27,210 nt of DNA from a virus. The translations under genes and the position numbers were made by a program. The notes under the pieces are model-generated. The model ran no database searches and was not told where the DNA came from. It saw only the letters and a program-made list of their open reading frames with translations. The stretch is from positions 1 through 27,210 of IMG/VR virus record IMGVR_UViG_3300032285_000144. One strand, written 5' to 3'. Numbering within the stretch: the stretch's first letter is position 1; the number at the start of each line of letters is the position of its first letter. Below, piece after piece: positions 15,572 to 22,215 of this stretch.

Positions 15572-16149
15572 CATATATTATCAACGCAAGAAAATCTACA
15601 GGAGACATTATTATGTGTGCTAGAAACACACTAGAAACTATAAATGATCCTACAGTAGAACAATTCACAGTACCTTCAGAATATGATTCTATATTCGATG
15701 ATATTATGAAAGGTATCAAGATTATACATAGATACAAAATCAATACAGAAAGCAAAGATTTAAAAATCTATTGTGTAGATGATATGGTATCAGAAGATGA
15801 CGAATCTTATAATAAATTTACTCTTATTCCGTTCTCACCAAAGTCTAACGATGCTATTAGCGATTTAGTAATCACAGTGTTTACTAGAGATCATAGCCCA
15901 AGAATGGTAGTAACGTATAACGGACCTCCAGTAACAGATCCATCTAAAAACAGTTTTGACATCTATCTAACTGACAAGAACGATATCAATACACACTATC
16001 AAACATTTAATTGTAACTTTGATCAGTTTGATGAAAACTCTTCTATGGAATTTTCTATCACTGACATTGATTCTACAAAGTTATTCCAGAACGATTTCAG
16101 CTTCTTTTACAGAAGAATTTTCAACACAGCAGTATACGTGATTAAATGA
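15568..16149 (+). CDS. Unknown protein within glycosyltransferase cassette (193 aa)
   Basis: No family recognised. The N-terminus 'MTYIINARKSTGDIIMCARN' and a helical, acidic middle lead into a beta-rich half ('DLVITVFTRDHSPRMVVTYN', 'SFDIYLTDKNDIN', 'SMEFSITDIDSTKLF') and a C-terminal 'FNTAVYVIK'. The two halves could be an alpha-helical cap on a beta-sandwich, but that is a guess from composition. Both ends overlap neighbouring genes by ATGA, so it is a firm member of the cassette and lies exactly between the two glycosyltransferase pairs. It might be an acceptor, scaffold or partner for those enzymes. No catalytic signature or membrane helix is visible. Confidence 0.65.
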   Translation: MTYIINARKSTGDIIMCARNTLETINDPTVEQFTVPSEYDSIFDDIMKGIKIIHRYKINTESKDLKIYCVDDMVSEDDESYNKFTLIPFSPKSNDAISDLVITVFTRDHSPRMVVTYNGPPVTDPSKNSFDIYLTDKNDINTHYQTFNCNFDQFDENSSMEFSITDIDSTKLFQNDFSFFYRRIFNTAVYVIK

Positions 16150-17063
16150 AAATAGCAGACCAAGACATTATCTTTATATCATATGACGAACCAAACGCAG
16201 AGATCAACTGGGCCGATCTCTCAAATAAAGCACCGTGGGCTCAACGAGTACATGGTGTAAAAGGTTCTGATAACGCACATAAAGCTGCGGCAGCATTAGC
16301 ATCGACTGAATGGGTGATCACCGTTGACGGTGATAATCAAATTGATCCTGAATTTTTAGAAATTGAAATTACTGAAATGCCTGGGATTGAAGTATACAGT
16401 TGGTGCGGAAGAAATGTGATTAACAATCTAACGTATGGTAATGGTGGTGTTAAGGTCTGGAAGAAATCTTTTATAGAAAATATGAAAACGCACGAAGCAG
16501 CTGATTCTGATTCGTCTCAAGTTGATTTTTGTTGGGAAACAGGTTACATGAATTTTCCTGCTGTATTCAGCGAAACAATTATCAATGCGACTCCGTTCCA
16601 AGCATGGAGAGCTGGTTTTCGTGAAGGTGTAAAGATGCTAACACTTAAAGGTGTTAAAGTAGATAAAGAAAATTTAAAGTCGGATATCTATTGGCATAAT
16701 ATACATAGACTGCGTATTTGGAGTTCAGTAGGTAGTCATGTTAAGAATGGTATCTATGCTATACTAGGAGCAAGACAGGGTAGTTACATGACATACTGTA
16801 CAGATTGGAATTATGTCGATGTTAGAGATTTTGAAAAATTGAAAGAAATCTATAATAATACCGCCATCTACTTTGAAGATAATGAAGCAGCATGTATTGA
16901 AGAGATTAAAAAACTAGGGGACATAATAAAAGCAGAACTAGGATTTAATTGGGCTTACTTTGACAAAGATCAAAGCCAATACATTATAGATCTATATGCT
17001 GAGTCTATAGCACTTGGCCAAACGTATTACAACAAGAGCCCGATATGGAAAAGTTCTTTCTAG
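16146..17063 (+). CDS. Glycosyltransferase-like protein C (GT2-like, DGD motif), 305 aa
   Basis: 'DIIFISYDEPNAEINWADL' opens the chain, followed by 'RVHGVKGSDNAHKAAA', a helix, and 'WVITVDGDNQIDPEF' with DGD at 61-63, the layout of a GT2-type nucleotide-sugar site. The conserved 'NVINNLTYGNGGVKVW' lies near residue 90-105 and 'INATPFQAWRAGFREGVKML' near 146-165. I recognise this family from marine myoviruses, where it is usually annotated as a glycosyltransferase; activity has to be shown. It begins with an ATGA overlap and its end overlaps the next gene by 19 bases. The next gene is a shortened paralogue carrying the same two signature blocks. Confidence 0.68.
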   Translation: MKIADQDIIFISYDEPNAEINWADLSNKAPWAQRVHGVKGSDNAHKAAAALASTEWVITVDGDNQIDPEFLEIEITEMPGIEVYSWCGRNVINNLTYGNGGVKVWKKSFIENMKTHEAADSDSSQVDFCWETGYMNFPAVFSETIINATPFQAWRAGFREGVKMLTLKGVKVDKENLKSDIYWHNIHRLRIWSSVGSHVKNGIYAILGARQGSYMTYCTDWNYVDVRDFEKLKEIYNNTAIYFEDNEAACIEEIKKLGDIIKAELGFNWAYFDKDQSQYIIDLYAESIALGQTYYNKSPIWKSSF

Positions 17064-17737
17064 CATTTGATGATCCATTTATAGATCAAAATTATGACTT
17101 AGCACACTCTAAGATCAAAGATCTGCGAAAAGTAGTAACACATAGAACAATATCTGGATCTCACAAATATTGTGCTGAACTATCTCTAACAGATCAGTTC
17201 ATGGTTTTAGATGCGGATGCTGTTCTATTAGATGATTTTAATCTCTTCGATGTATATCAACGTGTCGAGGATCCTAATTACATTTACATTTTTAGAGCCA
17301 GAAATCCTGTAAATGATCTAGAATACGGACACGGAGGAATAAAAATATTCCAGCGTAAATTTTTCAATGATGTAGAAGCTGTAGATTTTTCTACATCATT
17401 TAAAGGAAGAATTAAAACAGTAGACATGGTACTTAACGTACATGCCTTTAATACAACTCCTTTACATTCATTTCGCACAGCATTTAGAGAATGTGTTAAA
17501 TTGTCATCAGGCACGATTCCTAACAGAAATGTCGCACAAGATGAATATAGATTAAGCGTATGGTGTGAAAAATTCAACGATGTGCCGTGGGTAGAGTTTG
17601 CTAAAGAAGGTGCGTTATTAGGCAGAGAATATGGTCATAAAAATAAAAGTGACGAGTCTCAATTACGTGTTATTAATGATTTTAAATGGTTGATGAAACA
17701 ATATGAACAAGTGGCAAAGAGATCGCCTAGACTATAA
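17045..17737 (+). CDS. Glycosyltransferase-like protein D, paralogue of C (230 aa)
   Basis: It repeats the signature blocks of protein C in the same order: 'FMVLDADAVLLDDF' (DAD at 56-58), 'NPVNDLEYGHGGIKIF' and 'FNTTPLHSFRTAFRECVKLS'. Protein C has 'NVINNLTYGNGGVKVW' and 'INATPFQAWRAGFREGVKML', so the pair arose from a common ancestor, most simply by tandem duplication. D is 75 residues shorter and has a basic C-terminus. The start codon sits 19 bases inside gene C, and its own end overlaps the radical SAM gene by 35 bases. Two related enzymes of different length may transfer different sugars or act as a catalytic and helper pair. Confidence 0.66.
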   Translation: MEKFFLAFDDPFIDQNYDLAHSKIKDLRKVVTHRTISGSHKYCAELSLTDQFMVLDADAVLLDDFNLFDVYQRVEDPNYIYIFRARNPVNDLEYGHGGIKIFQRKFFNDVEAVDFSTSFKGRIKTVDMVLNVHAFNTTPLHSFRTAFRECVKLSSGTIPNRNVAQDEYRLSVWCEKFNDVPWVEFAKEGALLGREYGHKNKSDESQLRVINDFKWLMKQYEQVAKRSPRL

Positions 17738-19130
17738 AAAGAAATTAGATACCATTAGCAGTAGTTTTTGTACGGCTAAATGGAGTCAGGTGACTATCCA
17801 TTTAGGAGTTGGGCACACGCATAGCTGTCATCATCCTAGGACACACGTTATTCCTATACAAGAGATTAAAGAAGATCCTAGCGCATTACATAACACTTCC
17901 TATAAAAAGTCTCTAAGAGAAGAAATGCTACAAGGAGTTCGTCCTAAGGAATGTGATTATTGTTGGAATGTAGAAGACAGTGGCGAAGCTCTAAGTGACA
18001 GGGTTTTAAAAAGTTACGAACCTTGGTCACAAAAAATGCTAGACGAGTCTTTACGAGCAGGATCAAAAGATTCTGTTAATCCCAAGTACTTGGAAATTTC
18101 TTTCAGTAATGTTTGTAACTTTAAATGTTCTTATTGTAGTCCAGATGTTAGCAGCAAATGGATGGAAGAAATAAAAGAGTTTGGACCTTATCCTACTTCT
18201 CTTAATTTTAATAATCTAGACTGGGTAAAGGCTCAGGGCAAGATGCCTGTTCCAGAAAGAGAATATAATCCTTATGTAGAAGCATTTTGGAAATGGTGGC
18301 CTGATCTTTATCCTATCCTACATACATTCCGTATTACTGGAGGAGAGCCGTTACTTAGCAAACACACATTCAGAGTGCTAGAACACATATTAGAAAATCC
18401 TAATCCTAATTTAGAGTTAAACATTAATTCTAATTTCTGCGTACCTGATGAACTATTTGATAGATTTTTAGACAAGCTAAAATTAATACAAGAAGAAGGT
18501 GCTGTTAAAAGTATATTGATATACACCAGTTGTGAAGCATACGGTGAACAATCAGAATATATACGTTTTGGTATGAACTACAACAAGTGGTTAACAAACT
18601 GTGAAAGATATCTGTCAACAGTTCCTGATGCTAAGTTAGGTATCATGAGCACATACAATGCTCTATCAGTTACTACCTATCAGCAGTTTTTAGAAGACGT
18701 TCTATATCTTAACAAGAAATATGGAAAACCTAAATGGTATCAAAAAATTGTTAATAGAGTATTGGGTATAGATTTTGGTTCTCATCCTGTTAATCTAGAT
18801 ATACCTTATCTAAATAACCCTCCGCATCAAACTGTAGGAATACTCACACCTGATTTCATCTCAATGATTAAATCTCAGATAGCTTTTATGAATGCTAATC
18901 AGGTTACTAAAGGTGATAATTCTATTGGATTTTATAAATCAGAAATACAAAAATTAGAAAGATTGCTTGGGGTATTTGAACACAAGATGTTTATCGATGA
19001 TGCTAAGAAAATACAGAATCGCAAAGACTTTGCGATATTTGTCGATGAACATGATAAGAGACGGGGAACGAACTTTTTAAGCACGTTCCCCGAATTGACA
19101 GAATTTTATAACTTGTGTAAGACTTACTGA
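17703..19130 (+). CDS. N-twitch-type radical SAM protein (475 aa)
   Basis: 'EISFSNVCNFKCSYC' places the radical SAM cluster at C138, C142 and C145 (CX3CX2C), and 'FRITGGEPLLSKH' supplies the SAM-binding GGEP at 213-216, with a TIM-barrel-like beta-alpha order after it. The first 100 residues hold four more cysteines, C23, C42, C84 and C87 (the last two as 'CDYCW'), spaced like a ligand set for an auxiliary Fe-S cluster. This matches the twitch domain-containing radical SAM family with an N-terminal twitch region, common in marine T4-like phages. The family probably makes a radical-based modification of a protein or peptide; the substrate is unknown. It is the last gene of the + strand block and its TGA overlaps the thyX stop on the other strand. 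Confidence 0.8.
   Translation: MNKWQRDRLDYKKKLDTISSSFCTAKWSQVTIHLGVGHTHSCHHPRTHVIPIQEIKEDPSALHNTSYKKSLREEMLQGVRPKECDYCWNVEDSGEALSDRVLKSYEPWSQKMLDESLRAGSKDSVNPKYLEISFSNVCNFKCSYCSPDVSSKWMEEIKEFGPYPTSLNFNNLDWVKAQGKMPVPEREYNPYVEAFWKWWPDLYPILHTFRITGGEPLLSKHTFRVLEHILENPNPNLELNINSNFCVPDELFDRFLDKLKLIQEEGAVKSILIYTSCEAYGEQSEYIRFGMNYNKWLTNCERYLSTVPDAKLGIMSTYNALSVTTYQQFLEDVLYLNKKYGKPKWYQKIVNRVLGIDFGSHPVNLDIPYLNNPPHQTVGILTPDFISMIKSQIAFMNANQVTKGDNSIGFYKSEIQKLERLLGVFEHKMFIDDAKKIQNRKDFAIFVDEHDKRRGTNFLSTFPELTEFYNLCKTY
19062..19092. terminator. 9-bp perfect GC-rich inverted repeat in 3' end of radical SAM gene; possible terminator for opposite strand
   Basis: CGGGGAACG and CGTTCCCCG are exact reverse complements separated by 13 bases (AACTTTTTAAGCA, which can form three more pairs). 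For transcripts on the - strand the hairpin lies 32 bases after the thyX stop and is followed by TCTCTTATC, a poor U-tract. For the + strand it lies inside the radical SAM coding sequence, 36 bases before its stop. The placement at a convergent gene end favours a terminator for the - strand. Confidence 0.5.
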
Positions 19131-19795
19131 TCGCTTATGAACTCGTTGGTCATAGGAAATATCTCTGCTATTACTTTAGCACATTCAATAGCAACTTCTT
19201 GATGTTCCTTCTGTGTTCCGTTACCAGAACGAAGTTGGATAAAGTGAATCCAACTACGCAGCGTACCATTCATATATAAACGGCTTACTGTATTACCTTC
19301 TGGTAAGATAGAACGAGCTTGTTCTTTAGCGATACCTTTTTCAACAGCTTCAGCATAAATCCTCTTAACGTTTTCAATAACGAATTTCTGTTGAGCATCC
19401 CACCATGCTATTAATTCGGTATCAGAAGTATCTATGCTGTTTTGTCTATTCTTGGTGTCTTGTAGTCGTGCGTCTCGGCATACAAACGAGAGATCCTCAG
19501 TAGGGTCAGCATATCGTTGGCTGAACTCTTGGAAGCTGAAGCTTCTGTGTCTAAGGATTTGTCTTGCGATATCTCTTGTTGTGGTAATTTCGAGGCAGGC
19601 TGAGACCATTTCGAGTGGCGACCAGTGTTGGTGTTTGACCAAGTATCGGATGAGTTTTTCTGATGTCTCGGTGTTAAACTGGTTGGCTGGATTGGACACA
19701 CGGGCGCAATACGCAATGAGTTCCTGCGCATCTTCGATGCCCAAGCCCTCAAATTCGCTAGTGGGTGCGCTGTAGGATAAAAGTTTAACATTCAT
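19124..19795 (-). CDS. thyX: Flavin-dependent thymidylate synthase ThyX (223 aa)
   Basis: ThyX makes dTMP from dUMP using FAD, NADPH and methylene-tetrahydrofolate. The signature RHRX7SXR is intact at residues 82-94 (RHR 82-84, S92, R94), within 'RQILRHRSFSFQEFSQRY'. 'YLVKHQHWSPLEMV' upstream and 'SRLYMNGTLRSWIHFIQLR' downstream with 'QKEHQEVA' are other conserved ThyX blocks. Length is normal for the family. In phages it supplies dTMP for replication. The start ATG overlaps the upstream stop by ATGA, so the gene is coupled to its neighbour, and it is the last of the - strand run. Its stop overlaps the radical SAM stop on the + strand. No key residue seems to be missing. Confidence 0.97.
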   Translation of the reverse strand: MNVKLLSYSAPTSEFEGLGIEDAQELIAYCARVSNPANQFNTETSEKLIRYLVKHQHWSPLEMVSACLEITTTRDIARQILRHRSFSFQEFSQRYADPTEDLSFVCRDARLQDTKNRQNSIDTSDTELIAWWDAQQKFVIENVKRIYAEAVEKGIAKEQARSILPEGNTVSRLYMNGTLRSWIHFIQLRSGNGTQKEHQEVAIECAKVIAEIFPMTNEFISDQ

Positions 19796-20106
19796 TTGTC
19801 ACCTAATATATTCTTGGTTGATTTTAAAACGTCACTTTTCAACTTAGCTATGTTTATTTGAAAATTGACAGTTGTAATTTCTTCTTGATAATCTTTAAAA
19901 GCAGAGAACAATTTGTCTAAGATTTCTTTCTCATTTGCGAAATCTAATTGCTCCGAAATGTCTATAGACCATACACGACCGTTGTCGAATGTAATTTCAA
20001 CACCGTGTATATACTGTACAGGCATACTGCTCATATAAAGATCGTCAAACACCTCAGGCCATTCTCGTACTACGTCTGGCGGAGGACGAAACAGTTTCTT
20101 AGGCAC
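19792..20106 (-). CDS. Conserved-looking phage protein, GTG start (104 aa)
   Basis: A small acidic protein with 'KKLFRPPPDVVREWPEVFDD', 'YIHGVEITFDNGRVWSID' and a long helical C-terminus ending in Lys-rich residues. I recall similar proteins beside thyX or exonuclease genes of marine T4-like phages, but no function is known to me. The start is a GTG at 20106: the N-terminal block 'PKKLFRPPPD' reads like a conserved start and no ATG lies before residue 25. It overlaps the upstream gene by 8 bases and thyX by 4, so the three are translated as one unit. Confidence 0.7.
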   Translation of the reverse strand: MPKKLFRPPPDVVREWPEVFDDLYMSSMPVQYIHGVEITFDNGRVWSIDISEQLDFANEKEILDKLFSAFKDYQEEITTVNFQINIAKLKSDVLKSTKNILGDK

Positions 20107-20707
20107 TTACTTCTTCTTTGCCTTTAACTGCTTTCTTAACCGGAGGATCTAGTTCGTCTGCTTGTTTACGTAGCTTCTGTGCTTCTTTAAACATAGAGTC
20201 TGCCTGACTACGATATGAACGTGCTAGGTCTTGATCTGATAAAGGATCATTTGCTGACTTAGGAGCAGGAGCAGCGTCTTCGACGATTTCCTGTACTCTA
20301 GCAATTTCTCTAGTCTCGTTCTGTACGGCATTGTCTGCTACAGAAGTTCCACGCTGTTCGGCGATAAGCATGTTTAATTCATCTAATCCAATAACGTCCA
20401 TAGTGTTTGGAGTCATTTCGATTTCGTTAGTATTAAACTTCTTTAAACGTCCGTCTTGATGTAGTGCTGCTAACATAGCTCTTCCGTCTGGAAAATATCT
20501 GCTAGCTAGAATTTCACCAAATTCGAATGTATCTTGAGCTTGGATGCTTTCTACGATATTAATGATAGCATTATGATAGTCATCACTAAGACCTGCGGTT
20601 CCTACTACCAAACAACTATTGGGTTCGTCTGGTAGTGTTTTGAACACGACTAAAACTTTAGATTTAGTCGACTTTAATCGCCCCACATGTTTTAAATTTG
20701 TGGCCAT
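20099..20707 (-). CDS. Conserved-looking phage protein with helical C-terminus (202 aa)
   Basis: The N-terminal half looks like a compact alpha/beta domain ('KVLVVFKTLPDEPNSCLVVG', 'DYHNAIINIVESIQAQD', 'EFGEILASRYFPDG'). Residues from about 130 on are Ala/Glu/Lys-rich with heptad-like spacing ('DLARSYRSQADSMFKEAQKL'), which suggests a coiled coil. No catalytic motif is present. An SD AAGGAT 11 bases before the ATG supports the start. Its end overlaps the next gene. The function is unknown to me; I recall homologues in marine T4-like phages, some in virion-associated lists, but I would not rely on that. Confidence 0.7.
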   Translation of the reverse strand: MATNLKHVGRLKSTKSKVLVVFKTLPDEPNSCLVVGTAGLSDDYHNAIINIVESIQAQDTFEFGEILASRYFPDGRAMLAALHQDGRLKKFNTNEIEMTPNTMDVIGLDELNMLIAEQRGTSVADNAVQNETREIARVQEIVEDAAPAPKSANDPLSDQDLARSYRSQADSMFKEAQKLRKQADELDPPVKKAVKGKEEVSA

Positions 20708-20714
20708 GATTTTT

Positions 20715-20945
20715 TTATCCTTGAGCAGGTGCTGCTGCTGGTTGTTGTGCTGGTGCTACGCTTTCCAAGAAAGTGTTTAACTTGTTGTAGACCTTACCAA
20801 CTGCTTCAAGTTCATTTGCCTTGAAAGCACCGCGGCTAGAAGCTACGTCGATGATAGTTCTAACTGCGTTAAGGTCGTTAATTGTTAGTTCTGGTGCCGC
20901 TGCTTGTTCTGCGGGCTTCTGTTCTGCTTTTACTTCTTCTGTCAT
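20715..20945 (-). CDS. Small acidic phage protein (76 aa)
   Basis: A folded core 'ELTINDLNAVRTIIDVASSR' followed by 'GAFKANELEAVGKVYNKLN' lies between two low-complexity Ala/Pro/Gln/Glu-rich ends. The core reads as two to three helices. I recognise it as a short protein widespread in marine T4-like phages without a known role. It has the best ribosome site on this strand, AAGGAG 6 bases before the ATG, in a short gap between genes, so it is probably made in larger amounts than its neighbours. Not an enzyme by appearance; a nucleic-acid or protein partner is more likely. Confidence 0.72.
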   Translation of the reverse strand: MTEEVKAEQKPAEQAAAPELTINDLNAVRTIIDVASSRGAFKANELEAVGKVYNKLNTFLESVAPAQQPAAAPAQG

Positions 20946-20951
20946 TTTAAA

Positions 20952-20957
20952 CTCCTT
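20952..20957 (-). promoter_or_regulatory. Strong ribosome-binding site AAGGAG for the 76-aa gene
   Basis: A perfect AAGGAG lies 6 bases before the ATG at 20945 and directly after the stop of the upstream gene. Most other genes on this strand rely on overlap coupling, so this site stands out. Confidence 0.7.
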
Positions 20958-21221
20958 TTAGATATGTGGACAGGCCAACATAAAGTATGTTAGCTCTTTT
21001 TCATCTTCAAACCCTACAAAAGTGGATGTACCTGTAGTTGTAGGTTTGACAACGATACCGTATCTACCTTTTAAACGGTAGACAATCCAAGATTCGAGAT
21101 CATTGTTCCAGTGTGATAGAAAACTAGAGTCTCCTTCCGACAATTTAATTTTGGTAAAATGTGGAGGGATCCAGCTGACTTTTCTCTGGTTCAATACGTT
21201 AAGAGGGTTGATCTCAATCAT
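20958..21221 (-). CDS. Unknown small protein (87 aa)
   Basis: 'MIEINPLNVLNQRKVSWIPP' leads into 'KLSEGDSSFLSHWNNDLESW' and 'YRLKGRYGIVVKP', then a Gly/Thr-rich turn and 'FEDEKELTYFMLACPHI'. It is Trp- and Tyr-rich for its size and looks like a small alpha/beta fold. No family is recognised. A short gap of 15 bases holds a TTTAAATA box before the ATG, too close to be a useful promoter. It lies in a series of small phage genes on the same strand and probably shares their transcript. Confidence 0.65.
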   Translation of the reverse strand: MIEINPLNVLNQRKVSWIPPHFTKIKLSEGDSSFLSHWNNDLESWIVYRLKGRYGIVVKPTTTGTSTFVGFEDEKELTYFMLACPHI

Positions 21222-21236
21222 AGCTGTATATTTAAA

Positions 21237-21641
21237 TTACTCGGTGGGCTGGGCCTGGGATTCTTGGTTCAGTCTTCTTGACAGTGCTTTGCTGTAGCCC
21301 ATCTTCTTTACATCTCCTGAGAACAGATACAATTCAAAAGCTGATTTTTCAGATAGCACTGTGATATCTTTCTTTGTTATGTAGTACGGGGATTCGATAA
21401 AGTGATCTAGCCAAACTAAGATCTGAGGAGTCATAGTAAATTGGCCAGGGAATTTTATTGTGTATGTTTTTATTTTAGCATCGTTAGTGATAAAGTCAAT
21501 AGCCGACTCTGTCAGTCTCAACCCACCCTTTTCTCTAATATTGTACCACCACGCTGATCTCTTTTCTTTTAAGAGGCTTTCTGATGTTTCAATATTAGCA
21601 GCTGATAAGAATGTTTTGATGTACTGATCTTTACTAATCAT
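21237..21641 (-). CDS. Conserved-looking phage protein (134 aa)
   Basis: Recognisable blocks are 'KEKRSAWWYNIREKGGLRLT', 'KTYTIKFPGQFTMTPQILVW' and 'HFIESPYYITKKDITVLSEK', with 'FELYLFSGDVKKMGYSKALS' at the end. I recall this order from proteins found in nearly all marine T4-like phages, yet the role is not known to me. The pattern 'LTESAIDFI' to 'PYYITKKDI' has the look of a small alpha/beta domain that could bind nucleic acid, but no hallmark confirms it. The ATG overlaps the upstream gene stop (ATGA), so it is coupled to the 96-aa gene. Confidence 0.72.
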   Translation of the reverse strand: MISKDQYIKTFLSAANIETSESLLKEKRSAWWYNIREKGGLRLTESAIDFITNDAKIKTYTIKFPGQFTMTPQILVWLDHFIESPYYITKKDITVLSEKSAFELYLFSGDVKKMGYSKALSRRLNQESQAQPTE

Positions 21642-21928
21642 TTTCCACTTATAATTTCACCTGAGGTTAATTTCACAACTTGGAAATCTTCCGTTTTGAA
21701 CAACTTGTTCAATTTCTTAGATAAATTATATGCGTGTCCAGGATTACTGAAGCTCACCTTTTTATATTTCGGTCCAGGGTAACTAGTAACTAAACTGCCA
21801 CTCTTAAGATTAAATGGACTACCCTTATAAAAGACCGCCCAGATGGCTTCAGATTCTAAAATCTGTTCTACCTTGAAATTATCTTTATTAGCATATTCAA
21901 GAAGTACTTTGGGTTTTGGTCTACTCAT
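21638..21928 (-). CDS. Conserved-looking phage protein (96 aa)
   Basis: The chain has 'RPKPKVLLEYANKDN' at the start, a strand-rich core 'EAIWAVFYKGSPFNLKS' and 'SYPGPKYKKVSFSNPGHAYN', then a helix 'LSKKLNKLFKTEDFQVVKLT'. It is basic (many Lys). I recognise it as a widespread small protein of marine T4-like phages with no known function. A late-promoter-like CATAAATA on this strand lies 28 bases before the ATG, so it and the next genes may also be transcribed late. Its stop overlaps the start of the 134-aa gene. Confidence 0.72.
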   Translation of the reverse strand: MSRPKPKVLLEYANKDNFKVEQILESEAIWAVFYKGSPFNLKSGSLVTSYPGPKYKKVSFSNPGHAYNLSKKLNKLFKTEDFQVVKLTSGEIISGK

Positions 21929-21956
21929 GCGTTTCTCTGTTTATAATACACGCATA

Positions 21957-21964
21957 TATTTATG
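21957..21964 (-). promoter_or_regulatory. Late promoter-like box on the - strand (CATAAATA)
   Basis: 7 of 8 match to TATAAATA, read on the - strand, in the 38-base gap between the 82-aa and 96-aa genes, 28 bases before the ATG at 21928. It sits in a small 5-bp inverted repeat (GCATA / TATGC, 21952-21965). A TATTATAAAC stretch lies just downstream. It is the largest gap on this strand in its area, which adds some weight. Confidence 0.4.
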
Positions 21965-21966
21965 CC

Positions 21967-22215
21967 TTAAAAAGTCCCGCCGTCCATCTTAACATCAATT
22001 TGATCGCTTTGTACGGTCAGTTTATCCAGCCTTGCGTGGATATCTTGTATATGTTTGCCCAATTTAGACGTCAAAAGACTTAATTCTATAGCTATGTCTT
22101 TGGCTTCTTGTATAGTAAGACGTATTTCCTTCTGATTCGATCGTTCAGCTGAAATAGTTCGTTGAATTAGTTTTTCTACACTACCTAAGGTAGTTGGAAT
22201 ATCATTTACTGACAT
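21967..22215 (-). CDS. Small coiled-coil-like protein (82 aa)
   Basis: Almost the whole chain is predicted helical by eye: 'VEKLIQRTISAERSNQKEIR', 'LTIQEAKDIAIELSLLTSKL' and 'HIQDIHARLDKLTVQSDQID' show hydrophobic residues at heptad spacing, then a short polar end. That supports an oligomerising rod. No family is recognised. The ATG lies 14 bases inside the upstream 158-aa gene, so the two are probably coupled. It may be a partner of that gene product. Confidence 0.65.
   Translation of the reverse strand: MSVNDIPTTLGSVEKLIQRTISAERSNQKEIRLTIQEAKDIAIELSLLTSKLGKHIQDIHARLDKLTVQSDQIDVKMDGGTF

Noticed and set aside
19434-19775. Open frame on the + strand inside thyX
   Set aside because: ThyX on the other strand has an intact family signature over the same bases; the + frame shows no family feature.
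21229-21236. TTTAAATA on the - strand before the 87-aa gene as a late promoter
   Set aside because: It ends only 7 bases before the ATG, leaving no room for a normal start and ribosome site, and single AT-rich matches are expected by chance.
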